Shown: one piece after another, positions 7,854 through 16,193 of the stretch
Layout of the letters: each line of letters starts with the position of its first letter
How positions within the stretch are numbered: the stretch's first letter is position 1
From: Paraburkholderia franconis
GTDB lineage: Bacteria; Pseudomonadota; Gammaproteobacteria; Burkholderiales; Burkholderiaceae
Direction: 5' to 3'
DNA: 64,000 nt
NCBI RefSeq assembly: GCF_009362735.1
Contig: NZ_WHNP01000026.1
Span: forward strand, 1 to 64,000
Notes under the pieces: generated by a model
Databases searched by the model: none
What the model saw: the letters and a program-made list of their open reading frames with translations, nothing else
What the model was told of the DNA's origin: nothing
Translations under genes and position numbers: made by a program

Positions 7854-8969
7854 ATGACCTGGCTGCAAGCGCGGGACACATCTGACCTAATTCAATTTGC
7901 ATCAGGGACACCTGGCATGTATCAGAGCCGCATCAAGTTCGACCATTTCCTGCACGTCAGCATCGACTCGGGTCACACCTCTCCGGCCCAGTCGGAATCC
8001 GTTTCTGAGGAAGTGCGCGCGCATTTCGCTCCGCTGATTTCTTCTGCGCTGGCGAGCGGCAAACCGGTTGCGGTTCCACTTGTTGCGACGGATGCCTTCA
8101 TGACGATTCGCGAGGAAGACGGCGCCTATCATGCGTGCCTGCTCGCTTCCGCGCGTGGTGCATTCGTGCCGGTGGTCACGTTCGGCGTATCACTCCTGCC
8201 GCCTGAAGGGGCACTTCTCTGGCACAAGCTCAATGCAGAGTCACTTCTCAAACGCACGAGTCACGCACCCGCCCCGGTATCACCGTGGATTGCTGCCCGG
8301 CTGGAAGTTGCCGCCCTCAGTCATTTCAACATCGTCGCCACCGCAGGTGAGTTTGAACGGAGCGTCGCCTGGACCTTGGCTACCCATATTGCCGAAGTGC
8401 GGGCGACCTCTCCGGGCGCAAACCAGTGCCATGCCACGGCGACGCCCGAGGCGGCGATGGTTGAACGTCGGCCGGTTCCGCCGTCCGACGGCCTTGTTTT
8501 CAATTGCACAACTGGCACTGGGCCGACGCTGTCGATATTCCTATCCTCACCGTCGGACGAGGAAATCGGTGACATCCGGCGAGGCGATGCACGGTTTGCC
8601 CTCGCCGGCCATGAGGCAACGAGTTTCATTCTCGCGAAGTTTGGCAGGCTTCCCTGGATGGATGCACCGTTTCACGCCGGGTTATATGCCGCAGAATCGC
8701 GTGGCATGCCAGAACAATGGCGCCCTGGCGTTCGTCTCGCACTTGCTGTGGAAATAGTTGACCGGGATACCGGTCTGCAACGGGGAGCACGCCTGCTGTC
8801 ACTCAGCGCGCACTTCTGGGAGATGTTGGCAAAGCAGGTCACCCGACAGGCTGCATCGTCCATTTCCAGGCGCGAACATGATTCAGCCGTTGACGCGGCG
8901 TATCGGCTTTACCCAACGGCGGAGGCAATGCTGAAACGCGCTTTGGTGACGTCGAAAGCAGGTGACTGA
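7854..8969 (+). CDS. Hypothetical accessory protein, 371 aa
   Basis: I do not recognise this protein. The frame is open from 7677, but residues before MTWLQARDTSDL are low-complexity and unlike a folded domain, so ATG 7854 is chosen; no strong ribosome site is visible. No signal peptide, membrane segment or catalytic motif is apparent. Residues about 30-140 and about 215-300 look like two alpha/beta domains joined by a polar linker rich in Ala, Pro and Thr. A terminator follows at 9071. It stands alone between integrase relics and the sirtuin, and nothing in the sequence gives a function. Confidence 0.6.
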   Translation: MTWLQARDTSDLIQFASGTPGMYQSRIKFDHFLHVSIDSGHTSPAQSESVSEEVRAHFAPLISSALASGKPVAVPLVATDAFMTIREEDGAYHACLLASARGAFVPVVTFGVSLLPPEGALLWHKLNAESLLKRTSHAPAPVSPWIAARLEVAALSHFNIVATAGEFERSVAWTLATHIAEVRATSPGANQCHATATPEAAMVERRPVPPSDGLVFNCTTGTGPTLSIFLSSPSDEEIGDIRRGDARFALAGHEATSFILAKFGRLPWMDAPFHAGLYAAESRGMPEQWRPGVRLALAVEIVDRDTGLQRGARLLSLSAHFWEMLAKQVTRQAASSISRREHDSAVDAAYRLYPTAEAMLKRALVTSKAGD

Positions 8970-9306
8970 GCAAGCAGCACGAGTCAGTTGAATTTCCGGA
9001 GCTGCGAGTCATCCTTCGCGAGGTGCGCTCATAGCAAGCCGTCTCCAACATATCTGCGCGATGTTGATTGGCCCGCCACACCGGCGGGCTCTTTCTTTCA
9101 TTCCGGTCGAAGCGCAAACTCGTGCCGGCGCACGGTCCGCGCGCGAACGTCACGAGATTCAAGGCTGGGGCGAATGAAAGTTGCGGTGGACGGTAGTGGG
9201 TCCCCACTGCCTGGATTGTGCGATGAATTCGTAGCGCATTTGTGCGGACGCGGCCTCAGCATCGCCGCATCCGCCCAGTGCAGGACGCCGGGACAAGGCC
9301 GGCAGG
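8970..9306. other. Intergenic region, convergent genes
   Basis: This 337-bp gap lies between the stop of the 371-aa gene and the stop of the sirtuin gene. It holds the terminator at 9071-9099; I see no other gene or repeat in it. Confidence 0.6.
9071..9099 (+). terminator. Rho-independent terminator
   Basis: GCCCGCC-ACACC-GGCGGGC is followed by TCTTTCTTTC on the plus strand, about 100 bp after the stop of the 371-aa gene. Confidence 0.75.
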
Positions 9307-10035
9307 CTATCCCATCAGGGCCGCAATCTGCCCTTCAAGGTGCTGCAGGCCTATCGTTGCCGGTTGGGCTTCTACGACGCCGAACATCTCACTTCGGCTC
9401 GGCGAGGGGTCGACAAGGAAGTTTCTCGCGTGCCCGTTTTGTCGGTCCCAGGGGAGCATTGCCTCGGGCGGTATGACCTCGAAGGCACTGCCAACCGCGA
9501 TAAACAGGTCGCACGCACGCATTTCTGCCCGAAGCCGATGCAGGTTGAGATAGGCAGGTGCTGCCTCGCCGAAAAAAATGATGCCTGGTTTGACACTCTC
9601 ATGATTTCCGCAAATCGGGCAGGCGGCCGCAGGGTCGAAATACAGTCCCTCCTTCGGAAAGGCGAAGTCGCACGCCGTGCAGAGCAACGAGTTCAGGTCG
9701 CCGTGCAGGTGAATGACGGCGGTGGCGCCCCCTTTCTCAAGCAGGTCATCCACGTTCTGGGTCAGCAGCTGCACGCGCTCGGCTCCCCAATTGCTCTGCC
9801 ACTTGGCGAGAAGCTTGTGCGCCGTATTGGGCTCGGCGTCGTGCTTCTCGCGAATGAGGTCGTTGTAGAACTGGAAGACCGCCGGACGGTTTCGACGCCA
9901 CGTGTCGATGCTACAGACCTCTTCGACGCTGTTGCGAGTCCAGATGCCGTCGCCTGTACGGAACGTTGAGAGACCACTTTCGGCGGACAGTCCTGCACCG
10001 GAAAAAACATAGAGCCTAGGTGCGTGGTGATTCAT
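9307..10035 (-). CDS. Sir2-family NAD-dependent deacylase
   Basis: Complete 242-aa sirtuin. It has the NAD site GAGLSAESGLSTFR (13-26), TQNVD (92-96), catalytic His111 in HLHGD, and a Cys4 zinc site at C119, C122, C139 and C142. GIIFFGE (151-157) and GSAFEVIP complete the Rossmann core. Such enzymes remove acyl groups from lysines using NAD+. The FYNDLIR segment resembles the Tyr/Arg pair of SIRT5-like (class III) members, hinting at succinyl/malonyl substrates, but that is inference. Standing alone inside a tRNA island with defence relics, it could also be an NAD-consuming defence protein, although it has no fused effector domain. Confidence 0.9.
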   Translation of the reverse strand: MNHHAPRLYVFSGAGLSAESGLSTFRTGDGIWTRNSVEEVCSIDTWRRNRPAVFQFYNDLIREKHDAEPNTAHKLLAKWQSNWGAERVQLLTQNVDDLLEKGGATAVIHLHGDLNSLLCTACDFAFPKEGLYFDPAAACPICGNHESVKPGIIFFGEAAPAYLNLHRLRAEMRACDLFIAVGSAFEVIPPEAMLPWDRQNGHARNFLVDPSPSRSEMFGVVEAQPATIGLQHLEGQIAALMG

Positions 10036-10368
10036 TGCTTGAGGCCGTTGATGCGGCTGGTGGTCAGAAACAAAGTATAACTACGGGCCCGAAAACACCC
10101 TCGCAACCCCCTTGTCGCCAAGAGAAGGCACTAAATAATGTCGATTCCCGGAACCATTCGGGTCCGACCGTCCCCTGCTGGGGCGGCACCAAGCTGTGCT
10201 GGCGACGCCCCCTGCCTTTTGAGTCAGAGTAGGCATGAACCCGTCTTCCGGTTGACCTTGAAAGACCGGCTTCCGCGCCCGTGACTTTTTCGAGCCTCCT
10301 CTGAAAGAAAGCGACGGGCCCGTTAGCGTCCGGCGCTTTCTTTTCATCAACGGCCTTCCGGGCGTCCA
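10036..10368. other. Non-coding gap with inverted repeat
   Basis: No convincing gene is visible. GAAAGAAAGCG (10303-10313) and CGCTTTCTTTTC (10334-10345) form an inverted repeat with a GC-rich middle; this may terminate transcription from the integrase gene on the minus strand. Confidence 0.45.
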
Positions 10369-10444
10369 TCACGCTGCATGACGCGCGCGCCACGCCGCGA
10401 ACGAGATGACCTGGGCCGCCTCCGGCTCCCGCAGCCGCGCGACG

Positions 10445-12001
10445 TCATCCTGCTCGGAATCCGGTACATCGACGCAAGCGGAGTCCGACATTGCCGGCAC
10501 GTCGACTGGTGCGGCCGGCATGTACGATGTCGCGGTAAGTGATGGGTGGCAACGCATCCGCCACCGGCGCGAGCGTGGCCTGTTCACTGGCGCCCGCAGC
10601 CGTCACCGGCAGCCACTCGGTGCCCTCATGCGTCGGCATCTTGTCGCTGACCGGGCCAGCCGCTGCCAGCGCATCAGGCGTCTGACGCGTCGACGACGAC
10701 GCTTCAGACACGTCCAACGCTGCGGCCGCGTCCAGTGCGCTGAGCACATCGCCGGCCGAGGGATGCTTCGTGGGCCCACGGGCGTGCAGTGGTGCCTTCC
10801 GGGCCGCCTGTGCCGCATCGACCGCCTGGAGCGCATCCTCGACCTTCGGGTTCACATAGCGCACGAGCTGCGAAAGCGTCTTGTGCCCCGAGAAAACCTT
10901 CAGCAGGAAGATGTCGCCCTGCAGCAGCCCGGCGAAACGGGTTACTGCGCAATGCTTGAGGTCATGCTTGTGGAGATTCTCGAGGCCGGCGCGCTCAATC
11001 GCGCGATACCACGCGGCATTCAGCGCACTGAGGGTCATCGGAAAGACCCGGTCTTCCGCGGCACCGCGTGGCAGTGCGTTCAGGATGTCGAGCGCGCCCT
11101 GCGTGAGGGGGACGTCGCGCCCCCCGCTTTTCGCATCCCACAACCTGAGCACGCGACGGGACCAGTCGACGTCGCGCCATTGCGCCGTGACGAGCAGTTC
11201 GGACTGGCGCATCGCCGTCTCCAGCAGCAGACCGATGAAGGGCGCGACGTACGGGTTGCGGCATTCGCGCAGTGCCGCCTCCAGCCGCTCCTGTTCGTCG
11301 GGCGTCAGCACGCGGTCGCGGGCATTGTCGATGTCGGGCATCTCCAGCTGCGCCGCCGGATTTTCTGCAGGCGTGACCCAGTTCCACTGGCGCTTCACAA
11401 AGTTGAAGAATTCGCGCAGCACGGCCTGCTCGTGCGCGATGGTCTGCGCGGCCTTGCCTTCCTGCTGCAGGGCATGAATGAGCGGCTGGATGTGATGCCG
11501 GGTGATGTCGGCCACCTTCGTACACGCCAGCCGTTCGCGCACCCGCTCCGAGGTGTCGCCCTGCCGGGCCTGCGCCGCCCGGTGTGCACCAAGGCCCTGT
11601 GGAATCACGCGCACGGGGGTGTAAGGCACGCGTTCGAGCTCAAAATACACGGTCTTCCTGTCGCAGCTGTCGCGGGTCTCGTGGGTGCGTCGGGCCACCG
11701 GTATCGTCTGGTACGTCGGCAGGCGGCCGTACCGGATAAAGCGGTTGATACGGCGGCACAGCTGGTCGCCGCTCTTCAGGTACGGCACACGCAAGGGCAG
11801 GTAGTCGGCCAGCGCCTGGGCGAGCGTGGTTTTCTCCGGACCAAGCCCGAACGGCCTGCCGCGTTGCTCGATGGCCTTCTCACGCTTGTTAAGCCACGCC
11901 TGCGCCTTCGCCCGGGTCGCGAAACCCGCCTGATAGAAGGTGTCGTTGCGGGAGCGGTTGCGCACGGCCCAGCCCGCGCCTTCGGGATAGATGCTCGCCA
12001 T
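10445..12001 (-). CDS. tRNA-Phe island tyrosine integrase, with Lys in place of box II Arg
   Basis: Site-specific integrase of 518 aa; the start is ATG 12001 (a GTG sits just before it). Residues 1-45 form an AP2-like arm-binding segment, about 50-240 the core-binding region, and 250-390 the catalytic domain. R265 (ETAMRQSEL), H346 (HDLKH), SGH near 372 and the nucleophile Y382 (RYVNP) are visible. The usual HDLRH arginine is Lys349. The gene lies 348 bp from the 3' end of tRNA-Phe and points away from it, the standard arrangement for tRNA islands. The C-terminal tail may be frameshifted: an alternative frame with better codon use runs on to 10369 and ends VISFAAWRARHAA. Confidence 0.85.
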   Translation of the reverse strand: MASIYPEGAGWAVRNRSRNDTFYQAGFATRAKAQAWLNKREKAIEQRGRPFGLGPEKTTLAQALADYLPLRVPYLKSGDQLCRRINRFIRYGRLPTYQTIPVARRTHETRDSCDRKTVYFELERVPYTPVRVIPQGLGAHRAAQARQGDTSERVRERLACTKVADITRHHIQPLIHALQQEGKAAQTIAHEQAVLREFFNFVKRQWNWVTPAENPAAQLEMPDIDNARDRVLTPDEQERLEAALRECRNPYVAPFIGLLLETAMRQSELLVTAQWRDVDWSRRVLRLWDAKSGGRDVPLTQGALDILNALPRGAAEDRVFPMTLSALNAAWYRAIERAGLENLHKHDLKHCAVTRFAGLLQGDIFLLKVFSGHKTLSQLVRYVNPKVEDALQAVDAAQAARKAPLHARGPTKHPSAGDVLSALDAAAALDVSEASSSTRQTPDALAAAGPVSDKMPTHEGTEWLPVTAAGASEQATLAPVADALPPITYRDIVHAGRTSRRAGNVGLRLRRCTGFRAG

Positions 12002-12088
12002 CACAGCCCCCCGCCGACGATAAGCGCATTGGAAGGGCGCACCGGCGGGCAGGCCGGGGAATGAACGACAGCGGAAACGTGATGCATG

Positions 12089-12112
12089 GCAACTCCTGGT
12101 TGGTGGAGTTGC
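12089..12112. promoter_or_regulatory. Inverted repeat upstream of integrase (copy 2)
   Basis: GCAACTCC-N8-GGAGTTGC is the same inverted repeat as at 6738-6761. It lies 88 bp upstream of the integrase start, a plausible operator or arm-type site. Confidence 0.5.
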
Positions 12113-12135
12113 GTGTAATGACCGCGACCGGCGCG

Positions 12136-12156
12136 TTTAAAAGCGGCGCTTTTAAA
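12136..12156. promoter_or_regulatory. TTTAAAAGC palindrome upstream of integrase
   Basis: TTTAAAAGC-GGC-GCTTTTAAA is a perfect 9-bp inverted repeat with a 3-nt centre. A degenerate version (TTTAAAACG...CGTTTTTAAA) follows copy 1 of the neighbouring repeat near 6790-6825. It is another candidate regulatory or recombination site. Confidence 0.45.
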
Positions 12157-12275
12157 TTTTGCGAGGCACCGTGCCCGGTCGCCCGGGTGCGGCGTCGCGC
12201 GCCATCAGCCACCGTGGTGCGCAGTCGGGCGCACGCGCCCGCAGCGGCCGCGCCAGATTTTTGCCAGACAAACGC

Positions 12276-12302
12276 AAAAAAGGCCTCACGGGGAGGCCTT
12301 TT
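12276..12302 (-). terminator. Rho-independent terminator downstream of tRNA-Phe
   Basis: On the minus strand AAGGCCTC-CCCGT-GAGGCCTT is followed by TTTTTG, about 48 nt after the tRNA 3' end. Confidence 0.8.
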
Positions 12303-12349
12303 CTGTTCCTGCCACTGTGCTATCTGGTTGATAACGCAGCATTTTGTTC

Positions 12350-12425
12350 TGGTGGCCTGGGGCGGAATCGAACCACCGACACGCGGATTTTCAATCCGCT
12401 GCTCTACCAACTGAGCTACCGGGCC
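12350..12425 (-). tRNA. tRNA-Phe (GAA)
   Basis: The 76-nt cloverleaf on the minus strand includes an encoded CCA end. The anticodon loop TTGAAAA gives GAA (Phe), the T-loop is TTCGATT, and the D-arm is GCTCAGTTGGTAGAGC. The acceptor strands are GGCCCGG and CCAGGCC, leaving a C5-A68 mismatch (A68 is plus-strand T12358). The 3' end faces an integrase, so this is the probable attachment site of the left-hand island, and its 3' segment was probably supplied by the island. It lies downstream of ntrX on the same strand. Confidence 0.95.
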
Positions 12426-12508
12426 AACGAAGAAGCGAGAGTATAGCAAGCGATTTTCTGATTCTCAAGCCCTTCCCGAAAAAAACTCGTGCCAAAAGAG
12501 CTTTGCGC

Positions 12509-13198
12509 TTACTCGCCTTTGTTCTTGCCGAGATCGACGCCCAGCTGCTTGAGCTTGCGATACAGGTGCGTGCGTTCGAGCCCGGTCTTTTCCGCGACGC
12601 GCGTCATGCTGCCGTTCTCGCGCGCGAGGTGATACTCGAAGTACGCGCGCTCGAACGCATCGCGTGCGTCACGCAGCGGAATATCGAACGAAATCGACGC
12701 CGTCTGCGCCGACAGCATGCCGCCGCCCATGTTGTCCGCGGACATCATCGGCAGCGCCGCCGCCGATGCGACAGCCGACGCATTCCCCGCCATCGCCGGC
12801 TTGGCCGCCATGCCGCCCGCAGCGGGCGCTGCGCTGCCGCGCACAAGCCCCTGCTCGACGGCCTTCAGCAGCTTTTGCAGCGCAATCGGTTTTTCGAGGA
12901 AGTTGAGCGCGCCGATCTTCGTCGCTTCGACAGCGGTGTCGATGGTCGCGTGGCCCGACATCATGATGACGGGCATCGTCAGAAGCGCTTGCGCGGCCCA
13001 CTCCTTGAGCAGCGTTACGCCATCGGTATCGGGCATCCAGATGTCGAGCAGCACCAGATCGGGTGCCTGACGAAGCCTGTAGTCACGTGCCTCCTGCGCG
13101 TTTTCCGCGACGTCCACGACATGTCCCTCGTCGCTCAGGATCTCCGAGAGCAATTCCCGGATGCCCATTTCATCATCTACCACCAGGATGGTTGCCAT
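12509..13198 (-). CDS. ntrX: NtrX-type response regulator lacking the AAA+ domain
   Basis: Response regulator of 229 aa. The receiver domain (1-115) has the acidic pair VVDDE, the phosphoacceptor Asp in LLDIWMPD (about residue 52), and the conserved Thr/Ser and Lys (MMSGH, FLEKP). An Ala/Met/Gly-rich linker follows, then a C-terminal Fis-type helix-turn-helix (TRVAEKTGLERTHLYRKLKQLG). Classical NtrX carries a sigma-54-activating AAA+ domain between these; it is absent here, so the protein should bind DNA but not remodel sigma-54 holoenzyme. It is directly downstream of its sensor kinase gene (adjacent, no gap) and is the last gene of an operon starting at rsmB. Confidence 0.85.
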   Translation of the reverse strand: MATILVVDDEMGIRELLSEILSDEGHVVDVAENAQEARDYRLRQAPDLVLLDIWMPDTDGVTLLKEWAAQALLTMPVIMMSGHATIDTAVEATKIGALNFLEKPIALQKLLKAVEQGLVRGSAAPAAGGMAAKPAMAGNASAVASAAALPMMSADNMGGGMLSAQTASISFDIPLRDARDAFERAYFEYHLARENGSMTRVAEKTGLERTHLYRKLKQLGVDLGKNKGE

Positions 13199-15613
13199 TT
13201 ACGCTGCCCTTGTCTGCACTGTTGCTTTTGTCTTTCCCTGCGACGCACTGCCGTGCGCCGCCTGCGGCCCGCTTCCAGGCGCCGCAGCATTGTTATCTGC
13301 GAGTTGAAGGAAGAGGATTGAAATTTGCGCGCCTTCGATTACGTCGCCCGCTTTCAGACGGTTGCGTATATCGATTCGTGCGCCGTGTTCATCGACGATC
13401 TTCTTGACCATGGCCAGTCCGAGACCTGTACCTTTGGCCTTGGTCGTCACGTAAGGTTCGAACGCGCGCGTGAGGATGCGCGCGGGGAAGCCCGGACCAT
13501 TGTCCGACACGGTCAATCGCACCGCGACGCTCACTTTGCCGTCTGCGTCGGGATCGCCATATTCTACTGTCCTCGTCTCGAGCAACACACGGGGGTGCTC
13601 GACATCGGCGACAGCATCCTGCGCGTTCTGCAGCAGGTTATGGATCACCTGACGCAATTGCGTTGCGTCTCCGCGTATAACGGGCAAGTCCGCCATTTCG
13701 ACGACAATCGCGCTCTTGCCTTCTTCGATTCCATACAGCGTGAGCACTTCGCTCACGAGTTCGTTCAACTGCAGATTCGCGAGCACGGCAGGCGGCGTGC
13801 GCGCATAGTCGCGGAAATCGTCGACCATCTGCTTCATCGCCGCGACCTGATTCACGATTGTAGTGGCGCCACGTTTCAATACTTCGGCATCCGACGGCGC
13901 GAGCTTGTCGGAGAGCTTCATCTGCAAGCGCTCGGCGGAAAGCTGGATCGGCGTCAGCGGATTCTTGATCTCGTGCGCGAGACGCCGCGCGACTTCGCCC
14001 CATGCGATCGAGCGCTGCGCGGAGATCACGTCGGAAATATCGTCGAACACAACGACGTAGCCGGACGTCTCTTCATCGTCGCTGTCGCTGCCCGCCGCCG
14101 ATACGAGCCGAGCGCCGCGTGCAAGCAGCGTCAGCGGATCGGTTTCGCCCGGTATTTGCAGGGCCATCTGCTGCTGCCAGTGGCCCGTATCGTCCTGACC
14201 GCCGCCCGCCGCTTCGAGATCGGCAAACGCCTTGCGCACCATCGCGCCGAATTCGCTCAACACGCCGATGCGATCGAGCGACGAGCCGAGCATCGACGCG
14301 AACGGCTGACGGAAGATGCGTTCCGCGCCGCGATTGACCGTCATCAAGCGGAACTGCCGGTCGAACACGAACACGCCCGCCGTCAGGTTCGCGAGAATGC
14401 TTTCGAGGTAAGCCTTCGAATGTTCGAGCGCGATGCGGTTGGCCTCGACGGCTGCGCGCGCTTCCGACAACTGGCGCGTCATCGCGTTGAACGACTGCGT
14501 GAGGAAGCCGAGCTCGTCGCGCGACTTGATTTCGCGCTTCGGCGTGTAGTCGCCTTCCGTCACTTCTTTCGTGCCTTGCGCGAGCAGGAAGAGCGGCCGC
14601 GCAAGCTGATTGCCGAGCGCGAGCGCGAGCATCATCGCGATGAAGGTCGCGAGAAAGAGCGCGAGCGTCAGCGTGCCGATGTACATCTTGCGCAAACCCG
14701 TGCGCCCGATCGCCTTCTCCTGGTACTCGCGATACGCGCGCTGCACGGCATCCGCATTGCGCGCCAATGTCTGCGAGACCGGCTGCGTGAGTTGCAGGAA
14801 GCGCTCGGTCGGCTGGAGCAGCGACGCGTTGCTGTCGGGAATGCGCTGCACGATGCGCAGACGCAATGCGCCCTTTGCGCCGCGCGCTTTCGGATCGCCG
14901 TCGACTTCGCCTTCGATCGATGCGAAGCCGCGGCCACGCGCCTGATCGATCATCATCGACGTCGGCAGGTCGCTCGGCACGAGCGATGCATAGTTGCTCG
15001 TCGCCTGCGCGACGACGTGCATGTCCGGCGCCGCGCCCGACATGCTGCGCGTCGGCTCGACGATCGTCGCGTCCTGCACGCCGAATTGATCGCGCAGACG
15101 CAGCAACGTGAGCGTCGTCCCCGCGGAATCGGCACTCGCAAGTTGCTCGGCCATCAGGCGGCCCTTGGTCTGCAGATCGGACAGCGACGCGTCGAGCATC
15201 CCGCGTCCGAGATTCAGCCCCGACGTGAGCGCGGTTTCGACGTTCACGTCGAACCACGACTCGATACTGCGCGACACGAACTGATACGACACGATGTAGA
15301 TGATGCCGCCCGGCACCACGCCGACGAGCGCGAAGAAGAACGCGAGTTTCGCGAGCAGCCTCGTGCCGAATTTGCCCTTGCGTAATCGCGTGACAATGAT
15401 CACCACGAGCACCGCGACGATCAGCATGAAGATCAGCGCAACCGCGACATTGGCCGCGTAGAGCCAGCCATAGTAGCGATCGAAGAACTCGGTGTTCGCG
15501 CTCGCCGCCGCGAGCAGCACGAGCAGCAGGACGGCCGTGACGGCCACCGTCGACACGAGCAACCGGACGACGATGCTGCTGACGCTGGTGGCGCGGCGCA
15601 CTTTATTTAGCAC
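13199..15613 (-). CDS. ntrY: NtrY-type membrane sensor histidine kinase
   Basis: Sensor kinase of 804 aa. Three or four N-terminal membrane segments (residues about 15-110) precede an extracytoplasmic region and another segment near 310-340, followed by HAMP. A PAS domain (about 400-520) comes next, then HisKA with the phospho-acceptor His in HEIKNPLTPIQLSAERL, and a HATPase domain with N box HNLLQNAQDAV, DNGPGF and GTGLGLAMVKKIV. It should phosphorylate the adjacent regulator in nitrogen or redox signalling. The start is a GTG at 15613 that overlaps the end of the DUF4390 gene by 11 bp, indicating translational coupling. Confidence 0.9.
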   Translation of the reverse strand: MLNKVRRATSVSSIVVRLLVSTVAVTAVLLLVLLAAASANTEFFDRYYGWLYAANVAVALIFMLIVAVLVVIIVTRLRKGKFGTRLLAKLAFFFALVGVVPGGIIYIVSYQFVSRSIESWFDVNVETALTSGLNLGRGMLDASLSDLQTKGRLMAEQLASADSAGTTLTLLRLRDQFGVQDATIVEPTRSMSGAAPDMHVVAQATSNYASLVPSDLPTSMMIDQARGRGFASIEGEVDGDPKARGAKGALRLRIVQRIPDSNASLLQPTERFLQLTQPVSQTLARNADAVQRAYREYQEKAIGRTGLRKMYIGTLTLALFLATFIAMMLALALGNQLARPLFLLAQGTKEVTEGDYTPKREIKSRDELGFLTQSFNAMTRQLSEARAAVEANRIALEHSKAYLESILANLTAGVFVFDRQFRLMTVNRGAERIFRQPFASMLGSSLDRIGVLSEFGAMVRKAFADLEAAGGGQDDTGHWQQQMALQIPGETDPLTLLARGARLVSAAGSDSDDEETSGYVVVFDDISDVISAQRSIAWGEVARRLAHEIKNPLTPIQLSAERLQMKLSDKLAPSDAEVLKRGATTIVNQVAAMKQMVDDFRDYARTPPAVLANLQLNELVSEVLTLYGIEEGKSAIVVEMADLPVIRGDATQLRQVIHNLLQNAQDAVADVEHPRVLLETRTVEYGDPDADGKVSVAVRLTVSDNGPGFPARILTRAFEPYVTTKAKGTGLGLAMVKKIVDEHGARIDIRNRLKAGDVIEGAQISILFLQLADNNAAAPGSGPQAAHGSASQGKTKATVQTRAA

Positions 15614-16193
15614 GTTCGGTCACCGTGAAAGTAAAACGCTTCCAGTCGGAAGCAAGGTTCCAGTCGCGGTTGTTGACCGCGTCGATCTGGAACGGCTTGG
15701 GCATCAGTGCGATATCGAGCTGCATGCGCACCGATGCGTTGTACGTTTCTCCCGCATGAACCTGGTTGCGATCGATCACATGCCACGACGTGACATGCTT
15801 GATGACGGCGAGCGCCTCGTTGAGCGAGGCGAAGCCGAGTTGCAGGCCGCCCGTCGATACACGGTACTCGCGCGTGAGGGGCTGGAACGATAGTCGAATG
15901 CTTTGCGATACGCTCACCGGCTGTTCATCGAACCAGTACCAGCGCGGCCGGCTCAGTTCGAAGTCCGTTGTGAAGTAAAGCGGTATGCCCTTGTTGACGG
16001 CATCTTCGAGATTGCTGTTCAGCTCGAAGTCGAAGCGCGCGTCGAGGCTCCATCCGCTGCCGTCGGATTGCAGGGACGCGCGCTGCACGGCGATCGATTC
16101 GGCACTCGCCGGTCCGGCTGCCGTCAGGCAAAGTGCCAGCGCAATCCAGAGCGCGGCCGCAAGCCGTAGCGGAAGAAAGCGTTTGATGATCAC
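15603..16193 (-). CDS. DUF4390 exported protein
   Basis: Protein of 196 aa starting at GTG 16193, which overlaps the rsmB stop (GTGA). A signal peptide is clear: RFLPLRLAAALWIALALCL ending in PASA-E. The mature part matches the DUF4390 family, beta-rich with RPRWYWFDE and LTREYRVSTGGLQ, which is found only between rsmB and ntrY in betaproteobacteria. Function is unknown; the constant linkage suggests a periplasmic partner of the sensor kinase. A longer open frame reaching 16550 is only the shadow of rsmB. Confidence 0.85.
   Translation of the reverse strand: MIIKRFLPLRLAAALWIALALCLTAAGPASAESIAVQRASLQSDGSGWSLDARFDFELNSNLEDAVNKGIPLYFTTDFELSRPRWYWFDEQPVSVSQSIRLSFQPLTREYRVSTGGLQLGFASLNEALAVIKHVTSWHVIDRNQVHAGETYNASVRMQLDIALMPKPFQIDAVNNRDWNLASDWKRFTFTVTERAK

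Larger units (their letters stand above)
12002..12349. other. Integrase upstream region / probable att-proximal DNA
   Basis: This 348-bp region lies between the integrase start and the 3' end of tRNA-Phe. It contains the inverted repeat (12089-12112), the TTTAAAAGC palindrome (12136-12156) and the tRNA terminator (12276-12302). It should hold the integrase promoter and the arm sites. I see no gene here. Confidence 0.6.

Noticed and set aside
10406..12064. 552-aa plus-strand open frame opposite the integrase
   Set aside because: Arg/His/Gln-rich antisense frame with no motif, while the minus strand encodes a clear tyrosine recombinase.
13325..15385. 686-aa plus-strand open frame opposite ntrY
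   Set aside because: It is antisense to an unmistakable histidine kinase, Arg/His-rich, and has no domain. Long shadows are common in high-GC DNA.
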